In this document: piece by piece, positions 25,428 through 35,669 of the stretch
Layout of the letters: each line of letters begins with the position of its first letter
Numbering within the stretch: the first letter of the stretch is position 1
From: JAXGTO01 sp040774885
GTDB taxonomy: Bacteria > Actinomycetota > Coriobacteriia > Coriobacteriales > Eggerthellaceae
DNA length: 46,239 nt
NCBI GenBank assembly: GCA_040774885.1
Contig: JAXGTO010000020.1
Span: 1-46,239, forward strand
Direction: 5' to 3'
Position numbers and translations under genes: made by a program
The notes under the pieces: model-generated
What the model was told of the DNA's origin: nothing
Databases searched by the model: none
The model's input: the letters and a program-made list of their open reading frames with translations, nothing else

Positions 25428-25889
25428 ATGGCCGGCGCCGCTCCTGCATATCGTTCAAATTACGCAACGCGTCAAGCCGCACCGCGTCCTGTCCGCACGC
25501 CCTCGATCCAAGTGGTCCCCGGTCGTCGCGGACAAGCTGTTTCCCCTGCCGCCGTTACCCTCATCAAAACCGCTATGATCCTCGTCGTCGTGTTCGCGGT
25601 GGTCGCTTGCGTGCGCATCGGCCTCACTTCGGCCACGGTGAGCACGGCTATCGCCAGCGAGAATACGGCAGCTCAGGTTGAAAGCGCCCGCTCCACCGGC
25701 AACGACCTTGAAGTGCAAGAAAGCTACCTCACCAATCCTACCTATGTTAAGAACATCGCTTCCACCCAGTTGGGAATGGCGGCGCCTGCCGAGACTACCA
25801 CCATCTCGCTTGCCGATGACGTGGTTGCCACTGACGCGCAGGGCAACCTATCGCTTGCGGACAGCCTGGCCGTCGCAGCTCAAGGTTGA
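25428..25889 (+). CDS. ftsL: FtsL-like division protein
   Basis: A 153-residue bitopic membrane protein with a basic cytoplasmic N-terminus, one span (about residues 44-63, LIKTAMILVVVFAVVACVRIGL) and a short outer coiled region (TASENTAAQVESARSTGNDLEVQESYLTN-type heptads). Sequence similarity to FtsL is weak, as is normal for the family; the call rests on size, topology and place between rsmH and ftsI. FtsL bridges the divisome to the FtsQ/B/I/W complex. AGAGG precedes the ATG. Confidence 0.8.
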   Translation: MAGAAPAYRSNYATRQAAPRPVRTPSIQVVPGRRGQAVSPAAVTLIKTAMILVVVFAVVACVRIGLTSATVSTAIASENTAAQVESARSTGNDLEVQESYLTNPTYVKNIASTQLGMAAPAETTTISLADDVVATDAQGNLSLADSLAVAAQG

Positions 25890-25892
25890 TCG

Positions 25893-27638
25893 GTGTCTCG
25901 GCGTACTTCAGGACAAAGAGCGTCCCAGAGGGGACACCGTCCTTCCGACCGTTCGTCTTCGCGCACTATGATGCAGGCTCCTGCCGTTGCGCGCAGTTCG
26001 CGCCTTTGGCCTATCTTGATTTTGTTCTCGATTGTCGCCGTCGTCTTCCTAGGGCGTTTGGTGTACCTATGCGTCATCGTTGCTCCCGAGTACTCCAGCC
26101 AGGCTTCGGCAACGCGCACTATCGATGTCGATTTGTCGCCCCGCCGCGGAACCATCTACGATGCCAATGGCACCGTGTTGGCGACCAGCGTCGATGCCAC
26201 CACCATCTATTGCAATCCTTATGAAGTGACCGATGTGCAAGGTGAAGCCGCACAGCTGGCTGCACTGTTGGGTGGCGACCGCTCCGACTACGAAGATGCC
26301 CTGTCTTCGTCCAACACGTCGTTCGCCTACGTTGCCCGCAAGGCAGATCAATCGGCAGCCGATCAGGTGAAATCACTTAACTTGGATGGCATATATTTCC
26401 TCTCTGACAGCAAGCGGGTCTATCCGTGCGGCCAAACGGCCGGCCAGATCATCGGAATGGTCGATGTTGATGGAAACGGCCAGTCTGGGCTCGAATTGTA
26501 TTACGACGATATCCTCAAGGGCACCGAGGGCCACTTGACCACCGAGCGGGGAAGCGGCGACTATCCCATAGCAGGCGGGCTCCATGAAGAAACCGCTGCG
26601 GTCGACGGCCAGGACATCGTCTTGTCCATCGACGTCGATATGCAGGAATACGTGGAATCCCGTTTGACCGATTGCGTCCAGCAGCTCAATGGCAAAAGCG
26701 GGTGCGCCATCGTCTACGATGCCTCCAATGGCGAAATCGTGTCCATGGCATCCACTCCCTATCTCAACCCCGGCGACCGCAACAACGTCGAGGAAGGCGC
26801 CACCGAACTCAAGACCATTTCGTATCCGTACGAACCGGGTTCGATCTTCAAGAGCGTTTCCATGATGTCTATTTTGGAAACGGGTTCCTCGACGCCCGAC
26901 GATACCTTTGACTGCCCATCGTCTATTTCTGCAGACGGATACAGCATCTCCGATGCCCACGAACGCGGAGACACCACGTATACCTTGCGACAAATCTTGC
27001 AGTATTCCTCGAATGTCGGCATGTCGTTGGCGACGGAGAAGATGGGATTCGGTCCTCTCTACGACCATATCCAACGCTACAATCTGACCTCCACCACCGG
27101 TGTCGACTATCCCGGCGAATCGGCAGGGTATTGCAGCGATGAATCCACTTGGTCCACCATTCAGTCGTACAACGTGAGCTTCGGCCAGGGCATCTCGGTG
27201 ACGCCGTTGCAGATCACGCGGTTCTACGGCGCCTTGGCGAACAACGGAGTGGAATGCACGCCGCATTTTCTCATCCAGAAGCCGCAATCGGGCGAGACTC
27301 CGGAATACGATACCGAGCAGGTGATTGAGAATACCGATGCGATTTCGGATATGACATCGATGCTTCAAACGGTGGTGTCGGACGGCACCGGCACGGGCGC
27401 GCAGATAGAGGGATTCTCGCCGGCGGGCAAGACGGGAACCGCCGAATACGTCGATGACACCGGAACGTATGTGTCGGGATGGAACAACATATCTTTTGTA
27501 GGATATCTTCCTGATTCGAGCAGCGAATTGGTATGTTTTGTGAGTGTGTCCGAGGTTCCTGGCGACAATGTCACCACCGGTGCCTTTAAGGATATAATGA
27601 CGTACGCAATCAACCGCTATAAAATCACTTCGGATTAG
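25893..27638 (+). CDS. ftsI: Septal peptidoglycan transpeptidase FtsI/PBP2b-like
   Basis: A 581-residue class B penicillin-binding protein. It has a serine-rich cytoplasmic tail, one N-terminal membrane anchor (residues 38-60), a dimerisation domain (RRGTIYDANGTVLAT) and the transpeptidase. The catalytic motifs are S317-I-F-K320, S372-S-N374 and K513-T-G515. No C-terminal PASTA repeats are seen. It cross-links septal peptidoglycan with FtsW. The start is a GTG at 25893, 3 bp after ftsL; its ribosome binding site AAGG lies inside the ftsL end. Confidence 0.95.
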   Translation: MSRRTSGQRASQRGHRPSDRSSSRTMMQAPAVARSSRLWPILILFSIVAVVFLGRLVYLCVIVAPEYSSQASATRTIDVDLSPRRGTIYDANGTVLATSVDATTIYCNPYEVTDVQGEAAQLAALLGGDRSDYEDALSSSNTSFAYVARKADQSAADQVKSLNLDGIYFLSDSKRVYPCGQTAGQIIGMVDVDGNGQSGLELYYDDILKGTEGHLTTERGSGDYPIAGGLHEETAAVDGQDIVLSIDVDMQEYVESRLTDCVQQLNGKSGCAIVYDASNGEIVSMASTPYLNPGDRNNVEEGATELKTISYPYEPGSIFKSVSMMSILETGSSTPDDTFDCPSSISADGYSISDAHERGDTTYTLRQILQYSSNVGMSLATEKMGFGPLYDHIQRYNLTSTTGVDYPGESAGYCSDESTWSTIQSYNVSFGQGISVTPLQITRFYGALANNGVECTPHFLIQKPQSGETPEYDTEQVIENTDAISDMTSMLQTVVSDGTGTGAQIEGFSPAGKTGTAEYVDDTGTYVSGWNNISFVGYLPDSSSELVCFVSVSEVPGDNVTTGAFKDIMTYAINRYKITSD

Positions 27639-27651
27639 GGGAATCCCGCCC

Positions 27652-29130
27652 ATGTCAAAGACGTGCGAAGAGCTGTTCGACGGCCTCGAATGCACCATCA
27701 TCGGCAATGCCGAAGAATCGGTGGAGGGCATTGCGTACAACAGCGCCAAGGTGGTCCCGGGCGATGCGTTCTTTTGCATCGTGGGCCTTACCGTGGACGG
27801 CCATACGTTTGCCCAGGATGCCATCGACCGCGGAGCGAAGGTGCTGGTGGTCCAGCGCAAGGTCTACTTGGCCGATGCCACCGATGTCACCGAAGTGGTC
27901 GTTTCCGATACGCGCAAGGCGATGGCTTCCGCCGCTGCCAATTTCTATGGGCATCCTTGCGATGCGTTCGATCTGGTGGGGATAACCGGCACCAACGGCA
28001 AGACCACCACCACCTACCTGGTCGAGCATATCGCCAGCATCGCCGGCAAGCGAACGGGCGTCATCGGCACGGTGGGCGTCAAAATCGGCGCCACCATGGA
28101 ACACGCCGATCGAACCACGCCCGAATCGAGCGATTTGCAAGCGACCTTCGCCCGCATGGCCCAAGCCAAACTGGACGTGGTGGCCATGGAGGTCAGCAGC
28201 CACGCGCTCGATTTGGAGCGGACCTGGGGCACTCATTTCGCCGTGACGGCGTTTTCCAATCTCACCCAAGACCATCTTGATTACCACAAGACCTTCGAAG
28301 CGTATTTCGAAGCCAAGGCGCGCTTGTTTTCCAAAGAGTATCCCGCCCGCCGCGTTATCTGCATCGATGATGAATGGGGCCGTGAACTGCTGCGGCGATG
28401 CTCCGTGCGTGAGGACAATATCATTTCGGTGGGATTCGATCCGGCTGCTCAGATTCATCCCGTTTCCGTCGACTACACGTCCACTCATACCGAGCTCGAG
28501 CTGGATGTGCGCGGTACCCGCTATTCGTTCACCTATCCGTTGGTCGGCCGTTTCAACGTGAGCAACGCTATGCTCGCTTTCGGAATCGGCTTGCAACTGG
28601 GCATCCCCGCAGCAACTATCGTCGACGCGCTCATCGAAGCGCCCCAGGTGCCGGGCCGTTTGCAACGCGTGGATGCGGCGCACGACGGTGGGATTTCGGT
28701 GTATGTCGATTACGCCCATACGCCCGATGCGCTTACGAAGGCGGTACACAGCGTCAAGGTCCTCAACCAAGGCCGCACGCTCGTTGTGTTCGGCTGCGGA
28801 GGAGATCGCGATGCCACCAAGCGGCCCATCATGGGCGCGGCTGCGCTCGAGGCAGACTATGCGGTGGTGACCTCCGACAATCCTCGTACCGAAAATCCCG
28901 ACGCCATCATCGAGGACATCGTGGCCGGCATGTCGGCAGGCAAGGGACGTTTCGAAGTGCAGCCCGATAGACGCAAGGCCATCGCCTGCGCTATCGAGCG
29001 TGCTCAAGCCGGAGACGCCATCCTTATCGCCGGCAAAGGGCACGAGGATTATCAGATTTTGAATTCGGGCACTATCCATTTCGATGACGTGGAAGTCGCG
29101 GGCGAGGAATTGGCCCGGATATTCGGCTGA
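27652..29130 (+). CDS. murE: UDP-MurNAc-tripeptide synthetase MurE, mDAP type
   Basis: A 492-residue Mur ligase that adds the third amino acid to UDP-MurNAc-L-Ala-D-Glu. The ATP loop GTNGKTTT is at 113-120 (K117). The motif DNPR at 409-412, which selects meso-diaminopimelate over lysine, is followed by TENPDAII; KGHEDYQ is near the C-terminus. The peptidoglycan stem peptide therefore very likely contains mDAP. GGGGA precedes the ATG, 13 bp after ftsI. Confidence 0.96.
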   Translation: MSKTCEELFDGLECTIIGNAEESVEGIAYNSAKVVPGDAFFCIVGLTVDGHTFAQDAIDRGAKVLVVQRKVYLADATDVTEVVVSDTRKAMASAAANFYGHPCDAFDLVGITGTNGKTTTTYLVEHIASIAGKRTGVIGTVGVKIGATMEHADRTTPESSDLQATFARMAQAKLDVVAMEVSSHALDLERTWGTHFAVTAFSNLTQDHLDYHKTFEAYFEAKARLFSKEYPARRVICIDDEWGRELLRRCSVREDNIISVGFDPAAQIHPVSVDYTSTHTELELDVRGTRYSFTYPLVGRFNVSNAMLAFGIGLQLGIPAATIVDALIEAPQVPGRLQRVDAAHDGGISVYVDYAHTPDALTKAVHSVKVLNQGRTLVVFGCGGDRDATKRPIMGAAALEADYAVVTSDNPRTENPDAIIEDIVAGMSAGKGRFEVQPDRRKAIACAIERAQAGDAILIAGKGHEDYQILNSGTIHFDDVEVAGEELARIFG

Positions 29131-29133
29131 TCG

Positions 29134-30588
29134 ATGCGCCTGTCCGTTTCGCATATCGCTGAATACACGCATGCCGATGCGGTCCGCTTTCCTTCTGGCG
29201 GCGAAGCGGCTGTAGCGCCCATCGTCGACGTGACATGGGACTCTCGGGATGTTCCAGCCGATAGCCTGTATCTCGCCTTGCCGGGCGATCGCGTGGACGG
29301 CCATCGCTTTGCCGCTGCAGCCATCGAGGCCGGTGCCCGCTGCGTGCTGACCTCCCATGACCTCGATGCCGAAGCCTTGGCGGCCGCCGATGCGCGCGGA
29401 GCTGCCATCGTGCAGGTTCCCGATACGGCTGCGGCTTTCACTGAATTGGCCGGGGCATGGCGCCGTCGATTGAACGGCACGGTTTTGGCCCTCACCGGAT
29501 CGAGCGGCAAGACTACCACCAAGAATCTGGTGCGCGACGTGCTTTCCAAGCGCTTGGCCACCGTGGCCACCCAAGCCAACCAGAACAACGAGCTCGGTGT
29601 TCCGCGCACGTTGCTTGCCGCGCAAGAAGACACCCGTGCCGTCGTGGTTGAAATGGGAATGCGCGGCAGCGGCCAGTTGGAAGAGCTGTGCTCATTCGTG
29701 CAGCCCGATATGGCCCTGGTAACCAATGTGGGCGAAAGCCATATCGAGCTGTTGGGGTCGCGCGAGAACATCGCCCGCGCCAAGGCCGAAGTGCTCTGCG
29801 CGCTTCCGCAGGGCGGCACGGCGTTCGTCAATGCATCCGATCCTTTTGCGATGTTCCTCGTCGATCATGCGCGTTTGCGCGAGCGCGGTGTTCGGATCGT
29901 TTTCTTCGACGGATCGGGTACGTTGCCTTCTGCTCGTTCGGCACAGCTTCGCCCCGACGTCTATGCGCGCGACATTCGTTTGGACTCCCTGGGCCGTCCC
30001 TCCTTCGAATTGTGCCTGCCTGACGGAGGTATTCCGTGCCGATTGGGGCTGCGTGGCGCCCACAATGTGCACAATGCCGCCGCGGCCGCCGCGGTGGGAT
30101 GGCGCATGGGTTTGGCTCCCCATGCCATCGTCGCGGCGTTGGAGGCGGCTCGTCCCATGAGCGGCCGGCAAGAGGTCATCGAGACCGCCGGCGGCATCAC
30201 CATCATCGACGATTCATACAATGCCAATCCCGATTCCATGAGGGCATCGCTTGCGCTGTTCTCTCAAATGGAAGTTGCCGGGCGGCGTTTCGCTGTGTTG
30301 GGAGATATGGGCGAGCTCGGTGATTTCGCCCAAGACGGTCACTGTGAAGTGGGGACGCTCGCCGCTTCTGCCGGACTTCATCGGCTCATCTGCGTCGGCA
30401 GTTTGGCGCGCATCATCGCGCAGGCCGCTTCCGATGCGGGGATGGCGCAAGGATCCATCGCCTGCTTCGCCGATCGCGCCGATGCGCTAGACTTGTTGCA
30501 ACAAGAAATCGAACCAGGCGATGCCGTGCTCGTCAAAGCCTCCCATTCCATGGGACTCGAGCATATCGTCGAGGAGCTGACTGACTGA
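29134..30588 (+). CDS. murF: UDP-MurNAc-pentapeptide synthetase MurF
   Basis: A 484-residue Mur ligase that adds D-Ala-D-Ala to the UDP-MurNAc-tripeptide. It has the ATP loop GSSGKTTTK (K126), the segment NQNNELGVPRTLL, VVEMGMRGSGQLEEL, and IIDDSYNANPDSM near residue 360. It begins 3 bp after murE; no clear ribosome binding site is seen, which suggests translational coupling. No unusual residues noted. Confidence 0.95.
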   Translation: MRLSVSHIAEYTHADAVRFPSGGEAAVAPIVDVTWDSRDVPADSLYLALPGDRVDGHRFAAAAIEAGARCVLTSHDLDAEALAAADARGAAIVQVPDTAAAFTELAGAWRRRLNGTVLALTGSSGKTTTKNLVRDVLSKRLATVATQANQNNELGVPRTLLAAQEDTRAVVVEMGMRGSGQLEELCSFVQPDMALVTNVGESHIELLGSRENIARAKAEVLCALPQGGTAFVNASDPFAMFLVDHARLRERGVRIVFFDGSGTLPSARSAQLRPDVYARDIRLDSLGRPSFELCLPDGGIPCRLGLRGAHNVHNAAAAAAVGWRMGLAPHAIVAALEAARPMSGRQEVIETAGGITIIDDSYNANPDSMRASLALFSQMEVAGRRFAVLGDMGELGDFAQDGHCEVGTLAASAGLHRLICVGSLARIIAQAASDAGMAQGSIACFADRADALDLLQQEIEPGDAVLVKASHSMGLEHIVEELTD

Positions 30589-30589
30589 T

Positions 30590-31636
30590 ATGCTGCATTT
30601 TCTTTCATCGTATCCGACCTTTTTGGTGTTTTTGGCCATCGTGGTTTCCATGGTCATCACCATGGTGTTCACTCCGATGCTCATCAAGTTCCTGCATAAG
30701 AGCCATATCGGGCAGCAGGTGCGCGCCGACGGCCCCCAAAGTCATTTGGTGAAGCAGGGGACTCCCACTATGGGAGGGGTGGTCATGTTGTTGGCTGCTC
30801 TGGTCACGGTGCTCATCATCGGGCAGGTCAATCCCGAGACCATCGTGCTGCTTTCGGCTACGCTTCTCACCGGTGCTCTCGGATTGCTCGACGATGCTTC
30901 CAAGGTGATCAAGGAGCGCTCGCTCGGACTTACACCGAAAGCCAAGCTCATCGGTCAATTCGCCATCGCCATCGCCTTCAGCTTGGTGGCGGTCAACTGG
31001 CTGGGAATTGCTCCTACCGTCGAGATCCCGTTCATCTGCACGCTCGATTTGGGCGTGTTCACCACCACGCTGCCCATTGCCGGCGGTATCGACATTCCGT
31101 GGCTCTACGTGCTCTTCGTTCTCATCTTGCTGGCCGGCATGAGCAATGCGGTCAACCTCACCGACGGTCTCGATGGTTTGGCGGCCGGCACGGTGATGAT
31201 CGTGATGATGGTCATGGCGGCCATCGCGTATCGATGCGATCTGCTGGGATCGGCCGTATTCGCTGCCGCTTTGGGCGGCGCCTGCATCGGCTTTCTTTGG
31301 TTCAATGCGTTTCCCGCGGACATCTTCATGGGAGATACGGGCTCGCTCGCCTTGGGGACGGCTTTGGGCTGCCTGGCCGTCGTCACCAAGACGGAGGTCA
31401 TTTCGCTGATAATCGGCGGCCTGTTCGTAGCCGAGGCCCTTTCCGTCATGATCCAGGTGTTCTATTTCAAGCGCACGCATAAGCGCTTGTTCCTCATGGC
31501 TCCGCTGCATCATCATTTCGAGAAGAAGGGCTGGAGCGAAGTCAAGGTGGTCGTGCGCTTCTGGATCATCTCGGGCATGTTGGCCGCATTCGGCTTCTCG
31601 CTCTATTTCCTGGATACCCTCATGGCGATTGCCTGA
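30590..31636 (+). CDS. mraY: Phospho-MurNAc-pentapeptide transferase MraY
   Basis: A 348-residue polytopic membrane enzyme (about ten spans) that transfers phospho-MurNAc-pentapeptide to undecaprenyl phosphate, making lipid I. Active-site features: GTPTMGGVV, LLDDASKVIKERSLGLTPKAK (catalytic DD), NLTDGLDGLAAG and the HHHFEKKGWSE motif. It starts one base after the murF stop codon. Confidence 0.96.
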   Translation: MLHFLSSYPTFLVFLAIVVSMVITMVFTPMLIKFLHKSHIGQQVRADGPQSHLVKQGTPTMGGVVMLLAALVTVLIIGQVNPETIVLLSATLLTGALGLLDDASKVIKERSLGLTPKAKLIGQFAIAIAFSLVAVNWLGIAPTVEIPFICTLDLGVFTTTLPIAGGIDIPWLYVLFVLILLAGMSNAVNLTDGLDGLAAGTVMIVMMVMAAIAYRCDLLGSAVFAAALGGACIGFLWFNAFPADIFMGDTGSLALGTALGCLAVVTKTEVISLIIGGLFVAEALSVMIQVFYFKRTHKRLFLMAPLHHHFEKKGWSEVKVVVRFWIISGMLAAFGFSLYFLDTLMAIA

Positions 31637-31638
31637 TC

Positions 31639-33108
31639 ATGGGTCGGTCGGGAATCATAGCGGGAACCAAGGCAGCTCCTGAGCATCTGGGCGATGTGCT
31701 GGTGCTCGGTTTGGGCAAAAGCGGGCGTGCAGCGGCGGAGTATTGCGCGCGCTTGATCCGAACCCGCGCAGACAGCGTCACGGTGGCCGCCGGCGCCTCT
31801 TCCGAATCGGCGCAGTCCGCTGCTCGACAGCTCGAAGCTCTCGGCGTTCGCGTGGTATTCGACCGCACGGATATCGAAGGGCGCTACGATCTGTGTATAG
31901 CAAGCCCCGGTATCTCGCAATTCGAAGCGTTCTACCGCAACGCGCAGATTGCCAGCACGAGCATCGTGAGCGAAGTCGAATTCGCATGGCGCGAAAGCCC
32001 GGAGGCCTCGCGTTGGGTGGCTGTGACGGGAACCAATGGCAAAACCACCACCACGGCGCTCGCGGCGCATATCCTTCAATGCTGCGGGCGACGGGCGGTG
32101 GCGGTAGGCAACATCGGCGACACCTGTCTTGAAGCCGTTGCGCACGATGCCGCAGATATCTATGTGACCGAAACGTCTTCATATCAGCTGGCATCTACCG
32201 TGGACTTCGCACCCGATGCGGCGATCATCCTCAATATCACCCCCGACCATATCAAGTGGCATAAAACCCATGAGGCCTATGTCCAGGCGAAGTTCAAGGT
32301 GCTTGCCAACTTGGCCGAAAGCGGGGGATTGGCCATCCTCGACGCTGCAGACGACACGGTTCGCGCCAAAGTCAGGAGCTTGGCCGCCTTGTCTGACGAA
32401 CAGCGCGGATTTTCCTATGTGCCGCTTGGCACGGCTTCCGGACTCGAAGGGGATATGCGTGCCGCATGCGGCAGCCGCAACGCGGCTTTCCTTCGTTCGT
32501 CGGATCGTCGCCTGATAGTGGCGATCGATGGTGCGGAGCACGAACTGTGCACGGCCGATGAGCTGCGCATTCCCGGGCTTCATAACGTCGCCAACGCTTT
32601 GGCGGCATCGTGTGCGGCCATCTATTTGGGATGCGATCGCGCCTCCGTGGCCGATGCGCTCAAGAGCTTTGCCGCCTTGGAGCACCGCCTTGAGCCGTGC
32701 GGCAGCGTGGCGGGGACGGTCTGCTACAACGATTCGAAGGCCACCAACGTCGATGCGACGCTCAAGGCGCTCGCTGCGTTCGACCCGCGTCGCCCCATCG
32801 TCTTGCTGGGCGGAGACGACAAGGGCACCGACCTTGCCGAACTTGTGCGGCAGGCGCAGATCCATTGCAAAGCGGTCGTGTGCTTCGGTGCGGCGGCCCC
32901 TCGATTCCTCGATGCCTTCGAGGGCGCGCAGATTCCCGTTTATTCTGCGAATCGTCTGGCCGATGCGCTCGATGAAGGCCTTGCCCATTCCCAGGCAGGC
33001 GATGTAGTCGTGCTCTCGCCGGCCTGTGCCAGTTTCGATGAATTCAGCTGTTTCGAAGAACGCGGCGAAACGTTCAAGCGTCTCGTGGCCGAGCGCGCCA
33101 CGGGCTGA
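31639..33108 (+). CDS. murD: UDP-MurNAc-L-alanine:D-glutamate ligase MurD
   Basis: A 489-residue Mur ligase that adds D-glutamate. The N-terminal uracil-binding domain starts DVLVLGLGKSGRAA, the ATP loop is GTNGKTTTT (K135), and YNDSKATNVDATLKAL and LLGGDDKGTDL follow. It starts 2 bp after mraY. No Shine-Dalgarno is obvious, so coupling is probable. Confidence 0.94.
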   Translation: MGRSGIIAGTKAAPEHLGDVLVLGLGKSGRAAAEYCARLIRTRADSVTVAAGASSESAQSAARQLEALGVRVVFDRTDIEGRYDLCIASPGISQFEAFYRNAQIASTSIVSEVEFAWRESPEASRWVAVTGTNGKTTTTALAAHILQCCGRRAVAVGNIGDTCLEAVAHDAADIYVTETSSYQLASTVDFAPDAAIILNITPDHIKWHKTHEAYVQAKFKVLANLAESGGLAILDAADDTVRAKVRSLAALSDEQRGFSYVPLGTASGLEGDMRAACGSRNAAFLRSSDRRLIVAIDGAEHELCTADELRIPGLHNVANALAASCAAIYLGCDRASVADALKSFAALEHRLEPCGSVAGTVCYNDSKATNVDATLKALAAFDPRRPIVLLGGDDKGTDLAELVRQAQIHCKAVVCFGAAAPRFLDAFEGAQIPVYSANRLADALDEGLAHSQAGDVVVLSPACASFDEFSCFEERGETFKRLVAERATG

Positions 33109-33136
33109 CGGTAAGGAAGCAGCGCATCCAACCAAC

Positions 33137-34501
33137 ATGACACGGTCGGGCAACATACCAATCAATCGCAGCGCCCCCGCCACCGCTTCCCGTTCTTTGA
33201 GGATGCTGGAAGGTCCGCGCGAAGTCGTCATACCCCGTCTCATCTTGGTGGTGACGGTGTTCGTCTTGGTGATGTTCGGCCTGGTGATGGTCTATTCTTC
33301 GTCGTTCGTCGAAGCCATCGACGAAGGCAACGACCCCGCCTATTATCTGTGGCATCAGGTGGCGTATGCCCTTGTGGGGTTGGTGCTTTGCGTGCTGGTG
33401 GTGCGCGTCGTGCCATATCGCTGGCTTTCCAACGAAATGCTTTATGTATTCATGGGGATATGCATCGTGCTGTTGTTGCTCACAGCGGCCATCGGCACCG
33501 TGGGGCTCGGTGCGCAACGATGGCTGGTCATCGGGCCGGTGAGCTTCCAGCCTTCGGAATTCGCCAAAGTGGGCATCATCTTGATGTCTGCGCGCGTCAT
33601 GTGCCGGATGCGCGACGACGAAGTGGATGTGCGCCACGCTTGGATAGAAGCGGGAATCGGCATCGTGTTGCCCCTGCTGCTCATTTTCGCGTCGCAATCC
33701 GATTTGGGAACCACCTTGATCTGCGTCATCGGCATCGTTACGGTGCTGTGGATGGGCGATCTTCCCGTCATGTGGTTCGTGGTCATCTTCGTCGCTGGTG
33801 TGGCTTTCTGCTTATATGCGACATTCGGAACGGGATATCGCTCGGACCGCATGATCTTCCTCGACCCTTTTTCCGATTATTACGGGAGCGGCTATCAGCT
33901 CATTCGATCGTTCTACGCATTCGCCGATGGCGGGCTGTTCGGGGTAGGGCTGGGGAATTCCACTGAAAAGTACCTCTATCTTCCTGAGTCGGAAACCGAC
34001 TTCATCTATGCCATCATCGGAGAAGAATTCGGGCTGGTGGGGGCCGTTGCCGTCATCGTCGCTTTCCTGCTCATTTTGTACGCGGGCTTGAAGATAGCCC
34101 GTCAGGCTCCCGATGCCTTCGGGCGCATGGCGGCTGCCGGTTGCACGGTCATGCTGGTTTCGCAGGCGTTCATCAATATCGGCTGCGTGATCGGGCTGAT
34201 GCCCACTACCGGAAAGCCTTTGCCGTTCATTTCGGCAGGTGGGTCTTCGCTCATGGGCTCAATGCTCTTGGTGGGCGTCATCTTGGCCGTGTCGTTTGCC
34301 CAGGGCGACGATTCGGCCGTGTACCGGGCGCGGCGTGAAAACCTCAAGGTGGTGCGTGCTGCCGATGGCCGCCGCGCTCCGCAGATGGCAACTTCTCATG
34401 GTGCGCGCCGCTCGAACGCATCGCGCTCAGCCGGTCGCCAGGCGTATGATGGACGTCGAAAGAACTCGACCGGTCGGTCGAAGGGAAGGAACAGACCATG
34501 A
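33137..34501 (+). CDS. ftsW: Septal peptidoglycan polymerase FtsW
   Basis: A SEDS-family glycosyltransferase of 454 residues with about ten membrane spans, which polymerises lipid II at the septum together with FtsI. Signature segments are GAQRWLVIGPVSFQPSEFAK, SDLGTTLI, the YGSGYQLIRSFYAFADGGLFGVGLG stretch and GKPLPFISAGGSS. The C-terminal 70 residues are a basic cytoplasmic tail. The ATG at 33137 is 28 bp after murD; earlier in-frame codons overlap murD and are rejected. An AAGGAAG lies far upstream (33113). The stop overlaps the murG start by 4 bp. Confidence 0.94.
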   Translation: MTRSGNIPINRSAPATASRSLRMLEGPREVVIPRLILVVTVFVLVMFGLVMVYSSSFVEAIDEGNDPAYYLWHQVAYALVGLVLCVLVVRVVPYRWLSNEMLYVFMGICIVLLLLTAAIGTVGLGAQRWLVIGPVSFQPSEFAKVGIILMSARVMCRMRDDEVDVRHAWIEAGIGIVLPLLLIFASQSDLGTTLICVIGIVTVLWMGDLPVMWFVVIFVAGVAFCLYATFGTGYRSDRMIFLDPFSDYYGSGYQLIRSFYAFADGGLFGVGLGNSTEKYLYLPESETDFIYAIIGEEFGLVGAVAVIVAFLLILYAGLKIARQAPDAFGRMAAAGCTVMLVSQAFINIGCVIGLMPTTGKPLPFISAGGSSLMGSMLLVGVILAVSFAQGDDSAVYRARRENLKVVRAADGRRAPQMATSHGARRSNASRSAGRQAYDGRRKNSTGRSKGRNRP

Positions 34502-35598
34502 ACATCGTGCTTTCGGGCGGCGGCACTGCCGGGCATATCAATCCCGCCCTGGCGCTTGCCACCGAACTGCAAAGCCGCGGGCATGCCGTATTCTTCGCCG
34601 GCACCCCCGAGGGCGTCGAAGCGCGCTTGGTGCCCCAAGCCGGTATTCCCTTCACCGGATTCGAAGCTGCGGGTTTCAACCGAAACCATCCGGCCAGCAT
34701 CGTTCGCGCTCTGAGGCTCATGTCGGCTTCCACTAAAAAGGCCGCTGCGTGGTTCGACCAGATAAAGCCCGATGCGGTGGTCTGCTTCGGAGGATATGTG
34801 TGCTTGCCGGTGGGGCGAGCCGCCGAAAAGCGCGGTATCCCCGTGGTAGTGCACGAACAAAACTCCGTCATGGGCATGGCCAACGAATATCTTGCGCGCA
34901 AAGCGAAGAAGGTTGCGCTCACGTATGCGGTGGCGGGCGAGAAGCTCTCGGATCGGTCTCGATGCGTGGTGACGGGCAATCCCGTGCGCGCCAGCGTGTA
35001 TTCGGCCACGCGAAGTGAGGGAAGAGCCTATTTGGGCATTCCCGACGATGCGCTGATGCTCCTGGTGTTCGGCGGGAGTCTGGGGGCGCGCCATATCAAC
35101 ACGGCTCTGGCTGCGCTCAAAGAAGACATTCTGGCGCGGCCTCGCGTTCGGGTGGTCCAGATATCCGGCCCCAAGGAATATGATTCGGTGGTCGAGCTTT
35201 TGGCGCTCACGCCCGATCAGGCCGCACGTTGGCAGGTAAAGGGCTATGAAGACAAGATGGGTTGCGTCCTGGCCGCTGCCGACTGCACGGTATCGCGCGC
35301 CGGCGCCACTTCGCTGGCCGAGATCTCGGCGCTGGGCATTCCGGCTTTGCTGGTTCCCTTTCCCTATGCCACTGCGGATCACCAGACGGTGAATGCTCGC
35401 GAATACGTCGCCGCCGGAGCGGCCTGCATGGTCGCCGATGATCGGGTGGAAGAAGAGGAGTTTCGCCGCGAGTTGCTGCACATCCTCGATGACGATGATG
35501 CGCGTCGCAGCATGCACGAGGCGGCCGCACGATTCGAGACGCGGGATGCCGCTGCCAAATTGGCAGATGTTGTGGCCGGCGCGGTGAGCGCTTCTTAG
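34498..35598 (+). CDS. murG: UDP-GlcNAc:lipid I GlcNAc transferase MurG
   Basis: A 366-residue peripheral membrane GT-B glycosyltransferase that makes lipid II from lipid I and UDP-GlcNAc. The N-terminal G loop is GGGTAGHINPALAL, HEQNSVMGMANEYLA is in the acceptor domain, and SRAGATSLAEISALGIPALLVPFP is the donor-binding region. AAGGGAAGGA precedes the ATG, which overlaps the ftsW stop as ATGA. A TACAAT element after the stop (35605) may begin a separate murC transcript. Confidence 0.96.
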   Translation: MNIVLSGGGTAGHINPALALATELQSRGHAVFFAGTPEGVEARLVPQAGIPFTGFEAAGFNRNHPASIVRALRLMSASTKKAAAWFDQIKPDAVVCFGGYVCLPVGRAAEKRGIPVVVHEQNSVMGMANEYLARKAKKVALTYAVAGEKLSDRSRCVVTGNPVRASVYSATRSEGRAYLGIPDDALMLLVFGGSLGARHINTALAALKEDILARPRVRVVQISGPKEYDSVVELLALTPDQAARWQVKGYEDKMGCVLAAADCTVSRAGATSLAEISALGIPALLVPFPYATADHQTVNAREYVAAGAACMVADDRVEEEEFRRELLHILDDDDARRSMHEAAARFETRDAAAKLADVVAGAVSAS

Positions 35599-35669
35599 AA
35601 CCACTACAATGAATCTGCTGCACGGTTCGTATGCCGTGCTTACCAGTACATGAAAGGCAGTCGCTTACC